From assembly GCF_039523735.1 (NCBI RefSeq), contig NZ_BAAAFW010000060.1:62001-126000 (forward strand): 64,000 nt of DNA, given 5' to 3'. A model generated the notes under the pieces. It did no database searches and was not told the origin of the DNA. It saw only the letters and a program-made list of their open reading frames with translations. The translations under genes were made by a program, and so were the position numbers. This stretch comes from Tatumella punctata. GTDB lineage: Bacteria; Pseudomonadota; Gammaproteobacteria; Enterobacterales; Enterobacteriaceae. This document shows positions 1 through 9,983 of the stretch, one piece after another. How positions within the stretch are numbered: the first letter of the stretch is position 1; each line of letters opens with the position of its first letter.

Positions 1-13
1 TCGCCTCCTGAAC
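1..13 (-). other. Ribosome binding site of the gene beyond the window, probably lptE
   Basis: Read on the minus strand, the 13 bases after the leuS stop contain AGGAGG, a strong Shine-Dalgarno sequence for a gene starting just outside the window. In E. coli leuS is followed by lptE and holA, so lptE is the likely owner. The gene itself is not visible. Confidence 0.5.
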
Positions 14-2596
14 TTAACCTGCGACCAGGTTAAGCAGTTTACCCGGAACGTAAATAACTTTACGTACAGTAACGCCTTCCAGGTATTTTGCCACAAGGTG
101 TTCCTGAGCGGCCAGAGCCTGCACCTGCTCCTGAGTGGAGTTAACCGGAACCGTAATTTTTCCGCGGACCTTGCCATTCACCTGAACCACAATCAGTACT
201 GAGTCTTCGACCATGGCACTTTCGTCTGCCACCGGCCATTGCGCGGTGTCGATAGTCTGTTTGTGCCCCAGGGTCTGCCACAGTTCAAAACAGGCGTGCG
301 GGGTGAACGGATACAGTAAACGAACCACGGCATCTAACGCTTCCTGCATCAGAGCACGATCCTGATCGGTGTCCTGTGGTGCTTTCAGCAGTTTGTTCAT
401 CAGTTCCATCACAGCGGCGATGGCCGTGTTGAAGGTCTGACGACGGCCAATATCATCAGAGACTTTTGCCACCGTTTTATGAACATCACGGCGCAGTGCT
501 TTCTGGTCGTCATTCAGCTGCCCGGCGTCTAACACCGGAGCGGGGCCCTTGCTGCTATGGTCATAGACCAGTTTCCAGACACGTTTCAGGAAACGGTTAG
601 CACCTTCAACGCCGGATTCCTGCCATTCCAGAGTCATTTCTGCCGGAGAGGCGAACATCATAAACAGACGGACGGTATCTGCGCCGTAACGTTCTACCAT
701 TAACTGCGGGTCAATACCGTTATTTTTAGATTTTGACATCTTACTCATACCGGCATAAATCACTTCACGGCCATCTTTGTCGGTGGCACTGGTAATCCGG
801 CCTTTCTCGTCACGTACGACAGAAACATCGACCGGAGAAACCCAGTTACGCTCACCGTTGCTGCCTGTGTAGTAGAAGGCATCGGCCAGTACCATACCCT
901 GACATAACAGGCGTTTGGCAGGCTCGTTTGAGTTTACCAGTCCGGCGTCACGTAACAGTTTATGGAAGAAGCGGAAATACATCAGGTGCATAATGGCATG
1001 TTCGATACCACCCACATACTGATCGACCGGCAGCCAGTAGTTGGCGGCGGCCGGGTCAAGCATTCCCTGGTCATAATGCGTACAGGTATAGCGCGCGTAA
1101 TACCAGGATGACTCCATAAAGGTATCGAAAGTATCGGTTTCGCGCAGTGCCGGCTGACCATTCACCGTGGTTTTGGCCCATTCAGGGTCGGCTTTGATCG
1201 GACTGGTGATGCCGTTCATTGCCACATCTTCCGGAAGAATGACAGGTAACTGATCTTCCGGCGTCGGGACGACAGTACCGTCTTCCAGAGTTACCATTGG
1301 GATCGGGGCACCCCAGTAACGCTGACGGGACACGCCCCAGTCGCGCAGACGGTAGTTTACTTTACGCTCACCGACACCTTTGGCCGCCAGCGCATCAGCA
1401 ATAGCGTTGAAACCGTCCTGATGAGACAGTCCATCGAACGGTCCGGAATTAAACAGCGTTCCCTTACCGGTCATTGCCGCGTCACTGATATCCGGTTCGC
1501 TGCCATCCTCATTGAGGATCACGGGTTTTATGGCCAGACCATATTTGCTGGCGAACTCCCAGTCACGCTGGTCATGGCCGGGAACGGCCATAACCGCACC
1601 TGTGCCGTATTCCATCAGGACAAAGTTAGCCACCCACAGGGGTAATTTATCACCGGTCAGGGGATGGATAACAAACATGCCCGTTGGCTGACCTTTTTTC
1701 TCCATGGTTGCCATATCAGCTTCAGCAACTTTGGTATTACTGCATTCGTCGATAAACGCGCTCAGTTGCGGGTTACCGATGGCCGCCTGGCGTGCCAGCG
1801 GATGTCCGGCGGCAACAGCGACATAGGTCGCCCCCATAAAAGTGTCCGGGCGGGTGGTGTAGACCGTCAGTTTCTGGTCGCTGTCGGCCACATTAAAGGT
1901 GATTTCCACCCCTTCCGAGCGGCCAATCCAGTTACGCTGCATGGTTTTAACCTGCTCAGGCCAGCCTTCCAGCGTATCCAGGTCATTCAGTAACTCTTCC
2001 GCATAGTCAGTAATTTTGATAAACCACTGGGGGATCTCTTTACGCTCAACTTTGGTATCACAACGCCAGCAGCAGCCTTCGATAACCTGTTCGTTGGCCA
2101 GTACGGTCTGATCGTTAGGACACCAGTTGACGGCGGAAGTCTTTTTGTAGACCAGGCCTTTTTCGAACAGTTGCGTAAAGAACCATTGCTCCCAGCGATA
2201 GTATTCCGGCTGACAGGTGGCCAGCTCACGGCTCCAGTCGTAGCCAAAACCCAGCAGTTTCAGCTGGTTTTTCATATACTCGATGTTTTCGTAGGTCCAG
2301 GGTGCAGGCGCGGTATTATTTTTGACAGCGGCACCTTCGGCAGGCAGACCAAATGCATCCCAGCCAATAGGCTGCAGAACATTTTTACCCAGCAGACGCT
2401 GATAGCGGGCAATAACATCACCAATGGTGTAGTTACGCACATGGCCCATATGTAGACGGCCAGAAGGATAGGGGAGCATTGACAGGCAGTAGTACTTTTC
2501 TTTCCCTTCCTGTTCAGTGACTTTAAAGGTTTCCTGATCGTGCCAGTATTGCTGGACTTTAGATTCTATCTCTTCCGGGCGGTATTGCTCTTGCAT
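14..2596 (-). CDS. leuS: Leucyl-tRNA synthetase
   Basis: Class I aminoacyl-tRNA synthetase that charges tRNA-Leu with leucine in the cytosol. The HIGH-type signature PYPSGRLHMGH lies near residue 45 and the KMSKS loop is present as MSKMSKSKNN. Between them lies the CP1 editing domain (TTRPDTFMGATYVAV). The open frame runs upstream to 2848, but the conserved N-terminus MQEQYRPEEIES begins at the ATG ending at 2596. That start gives 860 residues, the E. coli length, and the upstream extension has no family resemblance. It is transcribed away from lnt with its own promoter region, presumably in the gap after the lnt terminator. Confidence 0.97.
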   Translation of the reverse strand: MQEQYRPEEIESKVQQYWHDQETFKVTEQEGKEKYYCLSMLPYPSGRLHMGHVRNYTIGDVIARYQRLLGKNVLQPIGWDAFGLPAEGAAVKNNTAPAPWTYENIEYMKNQLKLLGFGYDWSRELATCQPEYYRWEQWFFTQLFEKGLVYKKTSAVNWCPNDQTVLANEQVIEGCCWRCDTKVERKEIPQWFIKITDYAEELLNDLDTLEGWPEQVKTMQRNWIGRSEGVEITFNVADSDQKLTVYTTRPDTFMGATYVAVAAGHPLARQAAIGNPQLSAFIDECSNTKVAEADMATMEKKGQPTGMFVIHPLTGDKLPLWVANFVLMEYGTGAVMAVPGHDQRDWEFASKYGLAIKPVILNEDGSEPDISDAAMTGKGTLFNSGPFDGLSHQDGFNAIADALAAKGVGERKVNYRLRDWGVSRQRYWGAPIPMVTLEDGTVVPTPEDQLPVILPEDVAMNGITSPIKADPEWAKTTVNGQPALRETDTFDTFMESSWYYARYTCTHYDQGMLDPAAANYWLPVDQYVGGIEHAIMHLMYFRFFHKLLRDAGLVNSNEPAKRLLCQGMVLADAFYYTGSNGERNWVSPVDVSVVRDEKGRITSATDKDGREVIYAGMSKMSKSKNNGIDPQLMVERYGADTVRLFMMFASPAEMTLEWQESGVEGANRFLKRVWKLVYDHSSKGPAPVLDAGQLNDDQKALRRDVHKTVAKVSDDIGRRQTFNTAIAAVMELMNKLLKAPQDTDQDRALMQEALDAVVRLLYPFTPHACFELWQTLGHKQTIDTAQWPVADESAMVEDSVLIVVQVNGKVRGKITVPVNSTQEQVQALAAQEHLVAKYLEGVTVRKVIYVPGKLLNLVAG

Positions 2597-2838
2597 GGCA
2601 GCCTGTGGTCCTTGTTGAATTGCGCGAAGCTTACTGCAGTGTTTTTTATACGATCCCCATAGCATACCCATAAGGTCAGCGCGCAACAACACCCGCATTA
2701 CACCCTGGCGGTATTTATCATCGAAACAGGCAGCGGTGAGTGACAGAAATCGTCGTTTCAGCCCGTGTGGCCGGCGATATTTCCGGCGCCGCCGGGCCGC
2801 AAAGCTGCCCTCCAGACTGCCCGGAAAACAAAGGAGAC

Positions 2839-2857
2839 GCCGGTGCATAGCACCGGC
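2839..2857 (-). terminator. Hairpin terminator downstream of lnt
   Basis: GCCGGTGC and GCACCGGC form a perfect 8-bp stem with a 3-base loop. On the minus strand it is followed by a T-rich stretch (CTCCTTTGTTTTCC). It sits just beyond the inferred true lnt stop, so it probably ends the ybeZ-ybeY-corC-lnt transcript before leuS. Confidence 0.55.
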
Positions 2858-2865
2858 AAAACAGA

Positions 2866-4391
2866 TTAGCGGCGACGGCGGGCTATCAGTGANTCGCTAC
2901 GGCAGAGAGTAACCAGACCGTCAGGTTACCACTGCGGGCATAAGGTGTGAGCCCGCGCGCAGGCGTGACCTCAGCCTGTAATACACCCTCACTGAACTGC
3001 GGAAGCTGCTGCACAATATCACCCTGCGGATTCACAATAGCGGTTACCCCGTTATTAGTATCTCGCAGCAGCGGCCGGCCAAGTTCCAGAGCCCGCATCC
3101 GCGCCATCTGCAGGTGCTGCCAGGGGCCAATCGAGTGGCCAAACCAGGCATCGTTAGACACAGTCAGCAGAAAGTCAGTATCCGGCCGGAAATTATCGCG
3201 AACGTGCTCGCCCAGCACAATCTCATAGCAGATAGCCGTCGTCAGATGATAACCGTCGAGGTTTAACGGTGGCTGACGATACTGGCCACGGCTGAAAGAT
3301 GACATAGGTAAATCAAAAAACGGAGCCAGCGGCCGCAGCAGATCTTCCATTGGCACAAATTCACCAAAAGGAACCAGGTGATTTTTCTGGTAACGATTCA
3401 GGCTTTGGTAACTGTAGGGCTGCTGCGGATTACCCAGAACCACGACAGTGTTGTAATCATGGTAGCGATTACCCTGCAATCTGGAATCGACAATACCGGT
3501 TGCGAGGGTACTGCCATTATTGCGCAGAATGTCATCCAGCTGTGTCAGAAAAGGCTGCTCGTTGCTTTCAAGATCAGTAATCGCCGATTCCGGCCAGATA
3601 ATGATTCTGGCGTTGCCTAATACCGGGCGGGTAAGGCGCAGATAGGTATCCAGGGTGGTCTGTAGCTGCCGTGAGTCCCATTTCATTGACTGGGGAATGT
3701 TCCCCTGAACCAGCGCCACTGATACTTTGCGCTCAGTGACCGGCTGATACCAGTGCAGATAACGTAATGGCCAGCTGACCAGCATAATCAAAACCGCGGC
3801 TATCACTGCACGTAAATGACGCTGTAGCAGACTGTAGGTGATCAGGCCCGCAATCAGCATCAGGACAAAGGTAATACTTTCGACCCCGGCAAGGGGAGCC
3901 AGACCTTTCAGTGGTCCGTTGATCTGGCTGTAGCCAAATTGCAGCCACGGAAACCCCGTCAGTACCCAGCCGCGTAAGAACTCGGTGAACTGCCATAGTG
4001 CCGGGGCGGCTAGAAACAGTCGCCACGGGGTGGCGGCCGGCCAGAACCGGTTGAGTAATCCACTGAATAACATCGGGAAAATGGACAACCAGCCCGCCAG
4101 CAAGACCACCAGAAATACATTTACCGGGCCAGGCATACCACCGAAAGTGGCAATACTGACGTATACCCAGTTGACGCCTGAGCCGAATAGCCCCATTCCC
4201 CAGAAAAAACCAATCGCTATCGCCTGCGGGGTGGAGCGTTTCAGAGTTAACGCCTGTAAACCTGTCAGGGAGATCAGGGCGGCAGGCCAGAAATCAAAAG
4301 GAGAGAATGCCAGGGTGCCGACGGCACCCGTAAGTAAAGCCAGCAACAGACGTATTTTCTGCTGCCGGAATAACTGATTCAGGGCCGTCAT
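2866..4391 (-). CDS. lnt: Apolipoprotein N-acyltransferase (3' end obscured by an ambiguous base)
   Basis: Polytopic inner-membrane enzyme that adds the third acyl chain to the N-terminal cysteine of lipoproteins. The N-terminal half is a series of hydrophobic segments; the C-terminal half is a nitrilase-like domain with the catalytic Glu (IIWPESAI), Lys (NRYQKNHLVPFGE) and Cys (TAICYEIVLGE). Base 2893 is N. Translated as written, the protein stops at 2886 after 501 residues. If one base is missing at the N, translation continues as SLIARRRR and stops at 2866, giving the basic tail normal for Lnt (E. coli 512 aa). I therefore extend the gene to 2866. It starts 6 bases after corC in an apparent operon. 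Confidence 0.93.
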
Positions 4392-4397
4392 AGGCTG

Positions 4398-5279
4398 TTA
4401 TTCGTCTTCAAGTTGAGGAGGAGTGGCATCATCCGGGATTTTAACGTGTACCTGGAGGATGCGACGTCTGTCGGCCATTGCCACTTTGAACTGATAACCG
4501 TCAATCGTAATATTTTCGCCCCTGGCCGGCAGATGCCCGAAACTTTGCATCACCAGGCCACCGATAGTATCGACTTCTTCATCACTAAACCCGGTACCAA
4601 ACAACTCATTAAAGTCTTCAATAGTTGTCAGGGCCCGCAGGGAATAAGTATGGCGACTCAGCTGCCGGATATCGCTGGCATCCTCTTCGTCATATTCATC
4701 CTCGATTTCGCCGACAATCAGTTCAAGAATATCTTCAATGGTGACCAGTCCGGAAACGCCGCCAAATTCATCAATCACTATCGCCATATGGTAACGCTGG
4801 GAGCGAAACTCTTTGAGCATACGGTCGACACGTTTACTTTCCGGGACGACAACCACCGGACGTAATACCTCAGCGATACTGAATGGTGCCGAACTGCTGC
4901 GCATAAACGGCAACAGGTCCTTCGCCATCAGGATACCTTCCACATGATCTTTATCTTCACTGATCACCGGAAACCGTGAGTGGGCAGACTCAATGATAAC
5001 ATCGAGACATTCTTCGAGACTCTGGTCCTGTTTGAGGGTGATCATCTGAGAGCGTGGGATCATAATATCTCTTACCCGCTGCTCGGCAATTTCCATCACG
5101 CCTTCCATCATATCGCGGGTGTCCTGATCAATCAGGTCTTTCTGCTCTGAGTCGCGGATCAGCTCCAGCAACTCGTCACGGTTCTGGGGTTCACCGTGAA
5201 ACAGTTGGTTGATCAGTAAAGAAAAAAATCCCTTTTTACTGGCGGGGGTATCGCTGTTTTGTGAATGGTCATCGCTCAT
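4398..5279 (-). CDS. corC: CorC/YbeX CBS-domain protein
   Basis: A 293-residue cytosolic protein with paired CBS domains (about residues 70-190) followed by a CorC_HlyC transporter-associated domain; E. coli YbeX has 292 residues. The family has been linked to magnesium/cobalt efflux and more recently to ribosome homeostasis. The TIEDILELIVGEIEDEYD segment joining the CBS pair to the C-terminal domain is typical. It sits between ybeY and lnt, as in E. coli, with a 6-base gap to lnt that suggests coupled expression. Its precise biochemical role is unsettled. Confidence 0.95.
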   Translation of the reverse strand: MSDDHSQNSDTPASKKGFFSLLINQLFHGEPQNRDELLELIRDSEQKDLIDQDTRDMMEGVMEIAEQRVRDIMIPRSQMITLKQDQSLEECLDVIIESAHSRFPVISEDKDHVEGILMAKDLLPFMRSSSAPFSIAEVLRPVVVVPESKRVDRMLKEFRSQRYHMAIVIDEFGGVSGLVTIEDILELIVGEIEDEYDEEDASDIRQLSRHTYSLRALTTIEDFNELFGTGFSDEEVDTIGGLVMQSFGHLPARGENITIDGYQFKVAMADRRRILQVHVKIPDDATPPQLEDE

Positions 5280-5315
5280 GGCGTATTTATTTAGTTCTCT
5301 CTGTGGGGGAATAAA

Positions 5316-5342
5316 TGCTGTCAGGGGGCGTCACTGACAGCA
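5316..5342. repeat. Perfect inverted repeat between ybeY and corC
   Basis: TGCTGTCAG and CTGACAGCA form a 9-bp perfect stem around a 9-base loop in the 86-bp gap. No T-run follows on the minus strand, so it looks like an intra-operonic hairpin (stability or processing) and not a full terminator. Confidence 0.5.
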
Positions 5343-5365
5343 GGGTGACCGGCAGAAACCGGTGA

Positions 5366-5845
5366 TTAATCCATATCTTTCTCGGAAATGTACGGGTCAG
5401 GATAGCCCATAGCAAGCATTATCTCTGTTTCAATGCCTTCCATCTCTTCGGCTTCATCATCAATGATGTGGTCGTAGCCTAACAAATGCAGGGTACCATG
5501 CACTACCATATGTGCCCAGTGAGCTTCGGCCAGTTTCTGCTGATCCGCAGCTTCACGTTCGACGACCTGCCGGCAGATAATCAGGTCCCCAAGCAGGGGT
5601 AAATCCTCGATGCCCGGCGGTGCCTCAAACGGAAAGGACAGCACGTTAGTCGGTTTGTCCATACCGCGGTAGGTCAGATTCAGTTCGTGGCTTTCTGCTT
5701 CATCTACCAGCCGGATAGTCACCTCACTCTCGGGCTGAAACAGGCTGACGGTTGCCGTCAGCCAGCGGAGAAAGGAAGCTTCATCCGGGAGTCCGCGGGT
5801 ATTTTCACAGGCATTCTGCAAATCAAGTGTTACGTTACTGCTCAT
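5366..5845 (-). CDS. ybeY: Endoribonuclease YbeY (rRNA maturation factor)
   Basis: Single-strand-specific metalloendoribonuclease acting in 16S rRNA 3'-end maturation and 70S quality control. The UPF0054 zinc motif H-x3-H-x5-H is present as HMVVHGTLHLLGYDH near residue 115. Its 159 residues compare with 155 in E. coli. The start codon overlaps the ybeZ stop by four bases (ATGA), indicating translational coupling within the ybeZ-ybeY-corC-lnt operon. Confidence 0.97.
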   Translation of the reverse strand: MSSNVTLDLQNACENTRGLPDEASFLRWLTATVSLFQPESEVTIRLVDEAESHELNLTYRGMDKPTNVLSFPFEAPPGIEDLPLLGDLIICRQVVEREAADQQKLAEAHWAHMVVHGTLHLLGYDHIIDDEAEEMEGIETEIMLAMGYPDPYISEKDMD

Positions 5846-6894
5846 ACATTCTCCTGCGGGGGGGAAAGCGCTTCTTTTTTACGCTCTTCAGCCTGCCGCT
5901 CACGGCGTTTCTGGTCAGCTTCTTCCCAGGCTTCATAGGCGACCACTATCCGTGCTACCACGGGATGGCGCACCACATCTTCACTGTGGAAGAAATTAAA
6001 ACTGAGCTCTTTCACGCCGGATAAGACTTCAATGGCGTGTTTCAGGCCAGAGCGTGCATTACGGGGGAGATCGATCTGTGTGACATCCCCGGTGATCACC
6101 GCTTTGGAGTTAAAACCAATACGGGTCAGAAACATTTTCATCTGTTCAATAGTGGTGTTCTGACTTTCATCCAGAATGATAAACGCATCATTTAATGTAC
6201 GACCACGCATATACGCCAGCGGAGCCACTTCAATTACATTACGTTCAATCAGTTTCTCAACACGCTCAAAGCCCAGCATTTCAAACAGCGCGTCATACAA
6301 TGGCCGTAAATAAGGGTCAACTTTCTGACTCAGGTCACCCGGCAAAAACCCCAGCTTCTCTCCGGCTTCAACCGCCGGACGGGTCAGCAGGATGCGCCGG
6401 ACTTCCTGGCGTTCCAGAGCATCGACTGCCGCAGCCACTGCCAGATAGGTTTTGCCGGTACCGGCAGGGCCAATACCAAAGGTAATATCATGGTCGAGAA
6501 TATGGGCAATATAGCTCGCCTGGTTCGGGGTGCGTGGTTTGATCACCCCGCGCTTAGTCTGAATATTAACCGCCTTACCGTAATCCGGCACACTGTCGGC
6601 GGTCTGTTCCAATACACGACTTTCTTTGATTGCCAGATGAATAGCTTCCGGATCAATCTCTTTGCTTTTACCGCGTACCGGTGCTGTCTCCACATACAGA
6701 TTTTTCAGTATATGTTCCGCAGCATCCACGCACAGGGGTTTGCCGGACAGAGTAAAACGGTTATCGCGGCGATTAATCTCTATCCCGAGGCGACGTTCCA
6801 GATGTTTCAGATTATCGTCAACAGGGCCGGTCAGACTGAGCAGACGCTGATTATCTGCTGGTTCGAGGGCTATTTCGCGGGTTTCGATATTCAA
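5842..6894 (-). CDS. ybeZ: PhoH-like ATPase YbeZ
   Basis: PhoH-family NTPase that partners YbeY in RNA metabolism. Walker A is GPAGTGKTYLA and Walker B is FIILDESQNTT. The longest open frame starts with GTG at 6936 (364 aa), but E. coli YbeZ begins with NI-TREI. The matching point here is a TTG ending at 6894, preceded by AGGA, giving MNIETREIALEP and 350 residues. I chose that start; the upstream GTG remains possible. The 3' end overlaps ybeY by four bases. Confidence 0.93.
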   Translation of the reverse strand: MNIETREIALEPADNQRLLSLTGPVDDNLKHLERRLGIEINRRDNRFTLSGKPLCVDAAEHILKNLYVETAPVRGKSKEIDPEAIHLAIKESRVLEQTADSVPDYGKAVNIQTKRGVIKPRTPNQASYIAHILDHDITFGIGPAGTGKTYLAVAAAVDALERQEVRRILLTRPAVEAGEKLGFLPGDLSQKVDPYLRPLYDALFEMLGFERVEKLIERNVIEVAPLAYMRGRTLNDAFIILDESQNTTIEQMKMFLTRIGFNSKAVITGDVTQIDLPRNARSGLKHAIEVLSGVKELSFNFFHSEDVVRHPVVARIVVAYEAWEEADQKRRERQAEERKKEALSPPQENV

Positions 6895-7055
6895 AGTAAT
6901 CCTATGGGTCGCTGAGGGCCGGTTAATCAACAACACACTATGCTGCCTGTTTTACAGGGGGATAGCCGCTAGTGATGCTGTTTGTCAGAAATTAAATGGT
7001 ATATCAGGATATCGGGGCGGAATCAGAAAAATCCAGCCCCCGGAGGCAGGCTTTT

Positions 7056-7078
7056 TGCGGCAGCGGAAGGCTGCCGCA
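7056..7078. repeat. Strong hairpin downstream of miaB
   Basis: TGCGGCAGC and GCTGCCGCA form a perfect 9-bp stem with a 5-base loop, 14 bases after the miaB stop on the minus strand. The bases following it on that strand are A-rich, not T-rich, so it is not a canonical intrinsic terminator; miaB transcripts may read through towards ybeZ. Confidence 0.45.
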
Positions 7079-7091
7079 GCGGATAACGGGA

Positions 7092-8516
7092 TCAGGGCTG
7101 CCAGATACCGACACCGGTCTCGTTTTCTTTACGGGTGCGGGCAATGACCGAAGCCGGAGACTCAGTGACGCGCAGTTCCATCTCTTTTTCCGTACGGACG
7201 GCGACACCACGCAATGAGTTAGGATAGACATCGACTATTTCAACATCGACGAATTTACCAATCATATCCGGGGTGCCTTCGAAATTGACCACGCGGTTAT
7301 TTTCGGTACGACCGGAAAGTTCCATCAGATTTTTACGTGAAGTGCCTTCCACCAGTACCCGCTGTACTGTCCCCAGCATACGCCGGCTCCAGGCCATTGC
7401 CTGCTGGTTAATCCGTTCCTGAAGGATCCATAAACGCTGTTTTTTCTCTTCTTCGCTGACGTCGTCAGGCAAATCCGCCGCCGGAGTACCGGGCCTGGCA
7501 GAATAGATAAAACTGAAGCTCATATCAAAATTAACATCAGCAATCAGTTTCATGGTCTTTTCGAAGTCTTCCTGAGTTTCACCCGGGAAACCGATGATAA
7601 AGTCAGAACTGATTTGGATATCCGGCCGTGCTTCACGCAGTTTACGGATAATCGCTTTGAATTCCAGCGCGGTGTGTGCGCGCTTCATTAGCGTCAGGAT
7701 CCGATCGGCACCGCTTTGCACTGGTAAATGCAGGAAGCTGACCAGCTCCGGAGTATCGCGATAGACATCGATAATATCATCGGTAAACTCAATCGGATGA
7801 CTGGTGGTAAAGCGGATACGGTCAATGCCGTCAATCGCAGCGACCAGACGTAACAGGTCGGCAAAACTACAGACCGAGCCATCGAAATTTTCGCCCCGGT
7901 AAGCATTGACGTTCTGACCCAGCAGGTTAACTTCACGCACCCCCTGAGCAGCCAGTTGGGCGATTTCGAACAGAATATCATCGCTGGGACGGCTGACTTC
8001 TTCACCACGTGTATAAGGGACCACGCAGAAAGTACAGTATTTATTACAGCCTTCCATTATGGAAACAAAGGCGGTAGGGCCATCGGCACGAGGTTCCGGC
8101 AAACGGTCAAATTTCTCGATTTCCGGGAAGCTGATATCAACTACCGGGCTTTTGTTACCCCGGACACTGTTGATCATTTCCGGCAGACGATGCAGTGTCT
8201 GCGGACCGAACACGATATCCACATAATGTGCGCGCTGGCGGATATGGTCGCCTTCCTGTGATGCAACACAACCGCCGACACCGATAATCAGTTCCGGATT
8301 TTTTTCTTTTAAAATTCTCCAGCGTCCCAGCTGGTGGAATACTTTTTCCTGGGCCTTTTCACGGATAGAGCAGGTATTAAGCAATAATACGTCCGCCTCT
8401 TCCGCATTCTCGGTCAGAGTAAAGCCGTGGGTTGTATTCAGGAGGTCTGACATTTTAGATGAATCGTACTCGTTCATCTGGCAGCCCCAGGTCTTTATGT
8501 GCAATTTTTTTGTCAT
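7092..8516 (-). CDS. miaB: tRNA-2-methylthio-N6-dimethylallyladenosine synthase
   Basis: Radical-SAM methylthiotransferase converting i6A37 to ms2i6A37 in tRNAs that read UNN codons. The N-terminal UPF0004 domain carries one Fe-S cluster (cysteines in TWGCQMNE, LLNTCSIRE and GVGGCVAS). The radical-SAM CxxxCxxC is CNKYCTFC, and a C-terminal TRAM domain follows. The frame is open to 8558, but the conserved MTKKLHIKTWGCQ begins at the ATG ending at 8516, giving 474 residues, identical to E. coli. It is divergent from ubiF. Confidence 0.97.
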   Translation of the reverse strand: MTKKLHIKTWGCQMNEYDSSKMSDLLNTTHGFTLTENAEEADVLLLNTCSIREKAQEKVFHQLGRWRILKEKNPELIIGVGGCVASQEGDHIRQRAHYVDIVFGPQTLHRLPEMINSVRGNKSPVVDISFPEIEKFDRLPEPRADGPTAFVSIMEGCNKYCTFCVVPYTRGEEVSRPSDDILFEIAQLAAQGVREVNLLGQNVNAYRGENFDGSVCSFADLLRLVAAIDGIDRIRFTTSHPIEFTDDIIDVYRDTPELVSFLHLPVQSGADRILTLMKRAHTALEFKAIIRKLREARPDIQISSDFIIGFPGETQEDFEKTMKLIADVNFDMSFSFIYSARPGTPAADLPDDVSEEEKKQRLWILQERINQQAMAWSRRMLGTVQRVLVEGTSRKNLMELSGRTENNRVVNFEGTPDMIGKFVDVEIVDVYPNSLRGVAVRTEKEMELRVTESPASVIARTRKENETGVGIWQP

Positions 8517-8688
8517 CAAACTGGCCATTAATTCAGTGCAAGGATGTGCAGGCGGCATATTGTAATGCTTTGCTGCTGTTGTGACCAGTGCGGAGGCTTT
8601 TCTGATCGTGACTTGATTTTCCGGTACACTGTGGCGATTAACGTAGCCCGGATGATGGCGGGTAATCAGTCATGGGAAGGATAGTCAC

Positions 8689-9861
8689 ATGCAGGAAGAT
8701 CAATTTGATGTAGTGATCACCGGCGGGGGTATGGTCGGTGCGGCTCTGGCCTGTGGTTTAGCACGGCATCAGTTCAGGGTGGCGGTGATAGACCACCAGT
8801 TACCGCGTCCCTTTGATCCCGCAAGCCTGCCGGATGTCCGTATTTCGGCAATAGGGGCGGCTTCGGTAGGGTTACTTAACGAGCTTGAAGTCTGGGACGC
8901 CGTGCAGGCGATGCGCTGTACTCCGTACCGTCGTCTGGAAACCTGGGAATGGCAGAATGCCCACGCGGTGTTTGATGCGGCGTCACTCGGTTTGCCTGAG
9001 CTGGGTTATATGGTGGAGAACAGTGTCCTGCAATCAGCCTTGTGGCATAAAATGCAGTCGCAGGACATAACCCTGCTGTGTCCGGCCAGCGTGACATCCG
9101 CCAGCTACAACGGCCAATACTGGCAGCTGACTCTGCAGAGCGGTCAGCAGCTTACCACCCGGTTATGGGTGGGGGCCGACGGCGCTAACTCAAAGGTTCG
9201 CCAGCTGGCAGGCATCGGGGTTAATGGCTGGGATTATTCACAATCCTGTATGCTGATTTCGGCAGAATGTGAAAATCCGCCCAGTGACAGTACCTGGCAA
9301 CAATTTACGCCGCAGGGACCACGGGCATTCCTGCCATTACATGACAATTATGCTTCACTGGTCTGGTATGACAGCCCGGCCCGCATCCGGCAATTATCCA
9401 GGCTGCCGCTCAGTCAGCTTAATCAGCAGGTCGCCAGCCATTTTCCTGACCGCCTCGGTAAAGTCACAGTACTGGGCTGCGGTGCATTCCCTCTGACGCG
9501 TCGTCATGCCACCGGTTATGTGCGTCCCGGGCTGGCACTGGTCGGTGATGCAGCTCATACGATTAATCCGCTGGCAGGGCAGGGGGTTAATCTCGGGTAT
9601 CGTGATGTTGACGGATTAATTGATGTTCTGGCGGAAGCACGAAAAGCGGGGTGTGACTGGTGGCAGTCAGAGGTGCTGAACCGTTATCAGCGTAAACGCT
9701 ACAAAGATAATTTACTGATGCAAAGCGGAATGGATCTTTTCTATCTGGCATTCAGTAACCGGAGCCATCCGTTAATGCTGGCGAGAAACCTTGCCCTGAT
9801 GGCTGCCCAGCGTGGTGGCTGGCTGAAAAAGAAAGCCCTCAGCTATGCGCTGGGGTTATAG
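8689..9861 (+). CDS. ubiF: 3-demethoxyubiquinol 3-hydroxylase
   Basis: FAD-dependent monooxygenase performing the C6 hydroxylation of the ubiquinone ring. The dinucleotide-binding signature TGGGMVGAALA lies at the N-terminus and the flavin motif GDAAHTINPLAGQGVNLGYRD near residue 285. Its 390 residues compare with 391 in E. coli. GAAGGA lies at good spacing before the ATG. An intrinsic terminator follows 40 bases after the stop. A single-gene unit facing the tRNA operon, as in E. coli. Confidence 0.97.
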   Translation: MQEDQFDVVITGGGMVGAALACGLARHQFRVAVIDHQLPRPFDPASLPDVRISAIGAASVGLLNELEVWDAVQAMRCTPYRRLETWEWQNAHAVFDAASLGLPELGYMVENSVLQSALWHKMQSQDITLLCPASVTSASYNGQYWQLTLQSGQQLTTRLWVGADGANSKVRQLAGIGVNGWDYSQSCMLISAECENPPSDSTWQQFTPQGPRAFLPLHDNYASLVWYDSPARIRQLSRLPLSQLNQQVASHFPDRLGKVTVLGCGAFPLTRRHATGYVRPGLALVGDAAHTINPLAGQGVNLGYRDVDGLIDVLAEARKAGCDWWQSEVLNRYQRKRYKDNLLMQSGMDLFYLAFSNRSHPLMLARNLALMAAQRGGWLKKKALSYALGL

Positions 9862-9901
9862 CCCCGGATCAATTCAGAGAGTGTTCTGTCGAGAGATAAA
9901 G

Positions 9902-9921
9902 CGGTCTGCGGACCGTTTTTT
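9902..9921 (+). terminator. Rho-independent terminator of ubiF
   Basis: CGGTC-TGCG-GACCG stem-loop followed by six T residues, 40 bases after the ubiF stop. Confidence 0.8.
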
Positions 9922-9952
9922 ATGGGCTGACAGTAAGTAAAAAACACAAAAG

Positions 9953-9977
9953 AAAAAAGCTCACCGGAGTGAGCTTT
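9953..9977 (-). terminator. Rho-independent terminator of the Met-Leu-Gln tRNA operon
   Basis: On the minus strand AAAGCTCAC and GTGAGCTTT form a 9-bp stem with a 4-base loop followed by a T-run, just downstream of the last tRNA-Gln. Confidence 0.85.
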
Positions 9978-9983
9978 CAAAAT

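Noticed and set aside
2597..2848. N-terminal extension of leuS (84 residues)
   Set aside because: LeuS family members start at MQEQYRPEE; the extension is basic, unlike any LeuS N-terminus, and overlaps the inferred lnt terminator.
7056..7078. miaB hairpin as an intrinsic terminator
   Set aside because: The stem is strong, but on the minus strand it is followed by A residues, not T residues.
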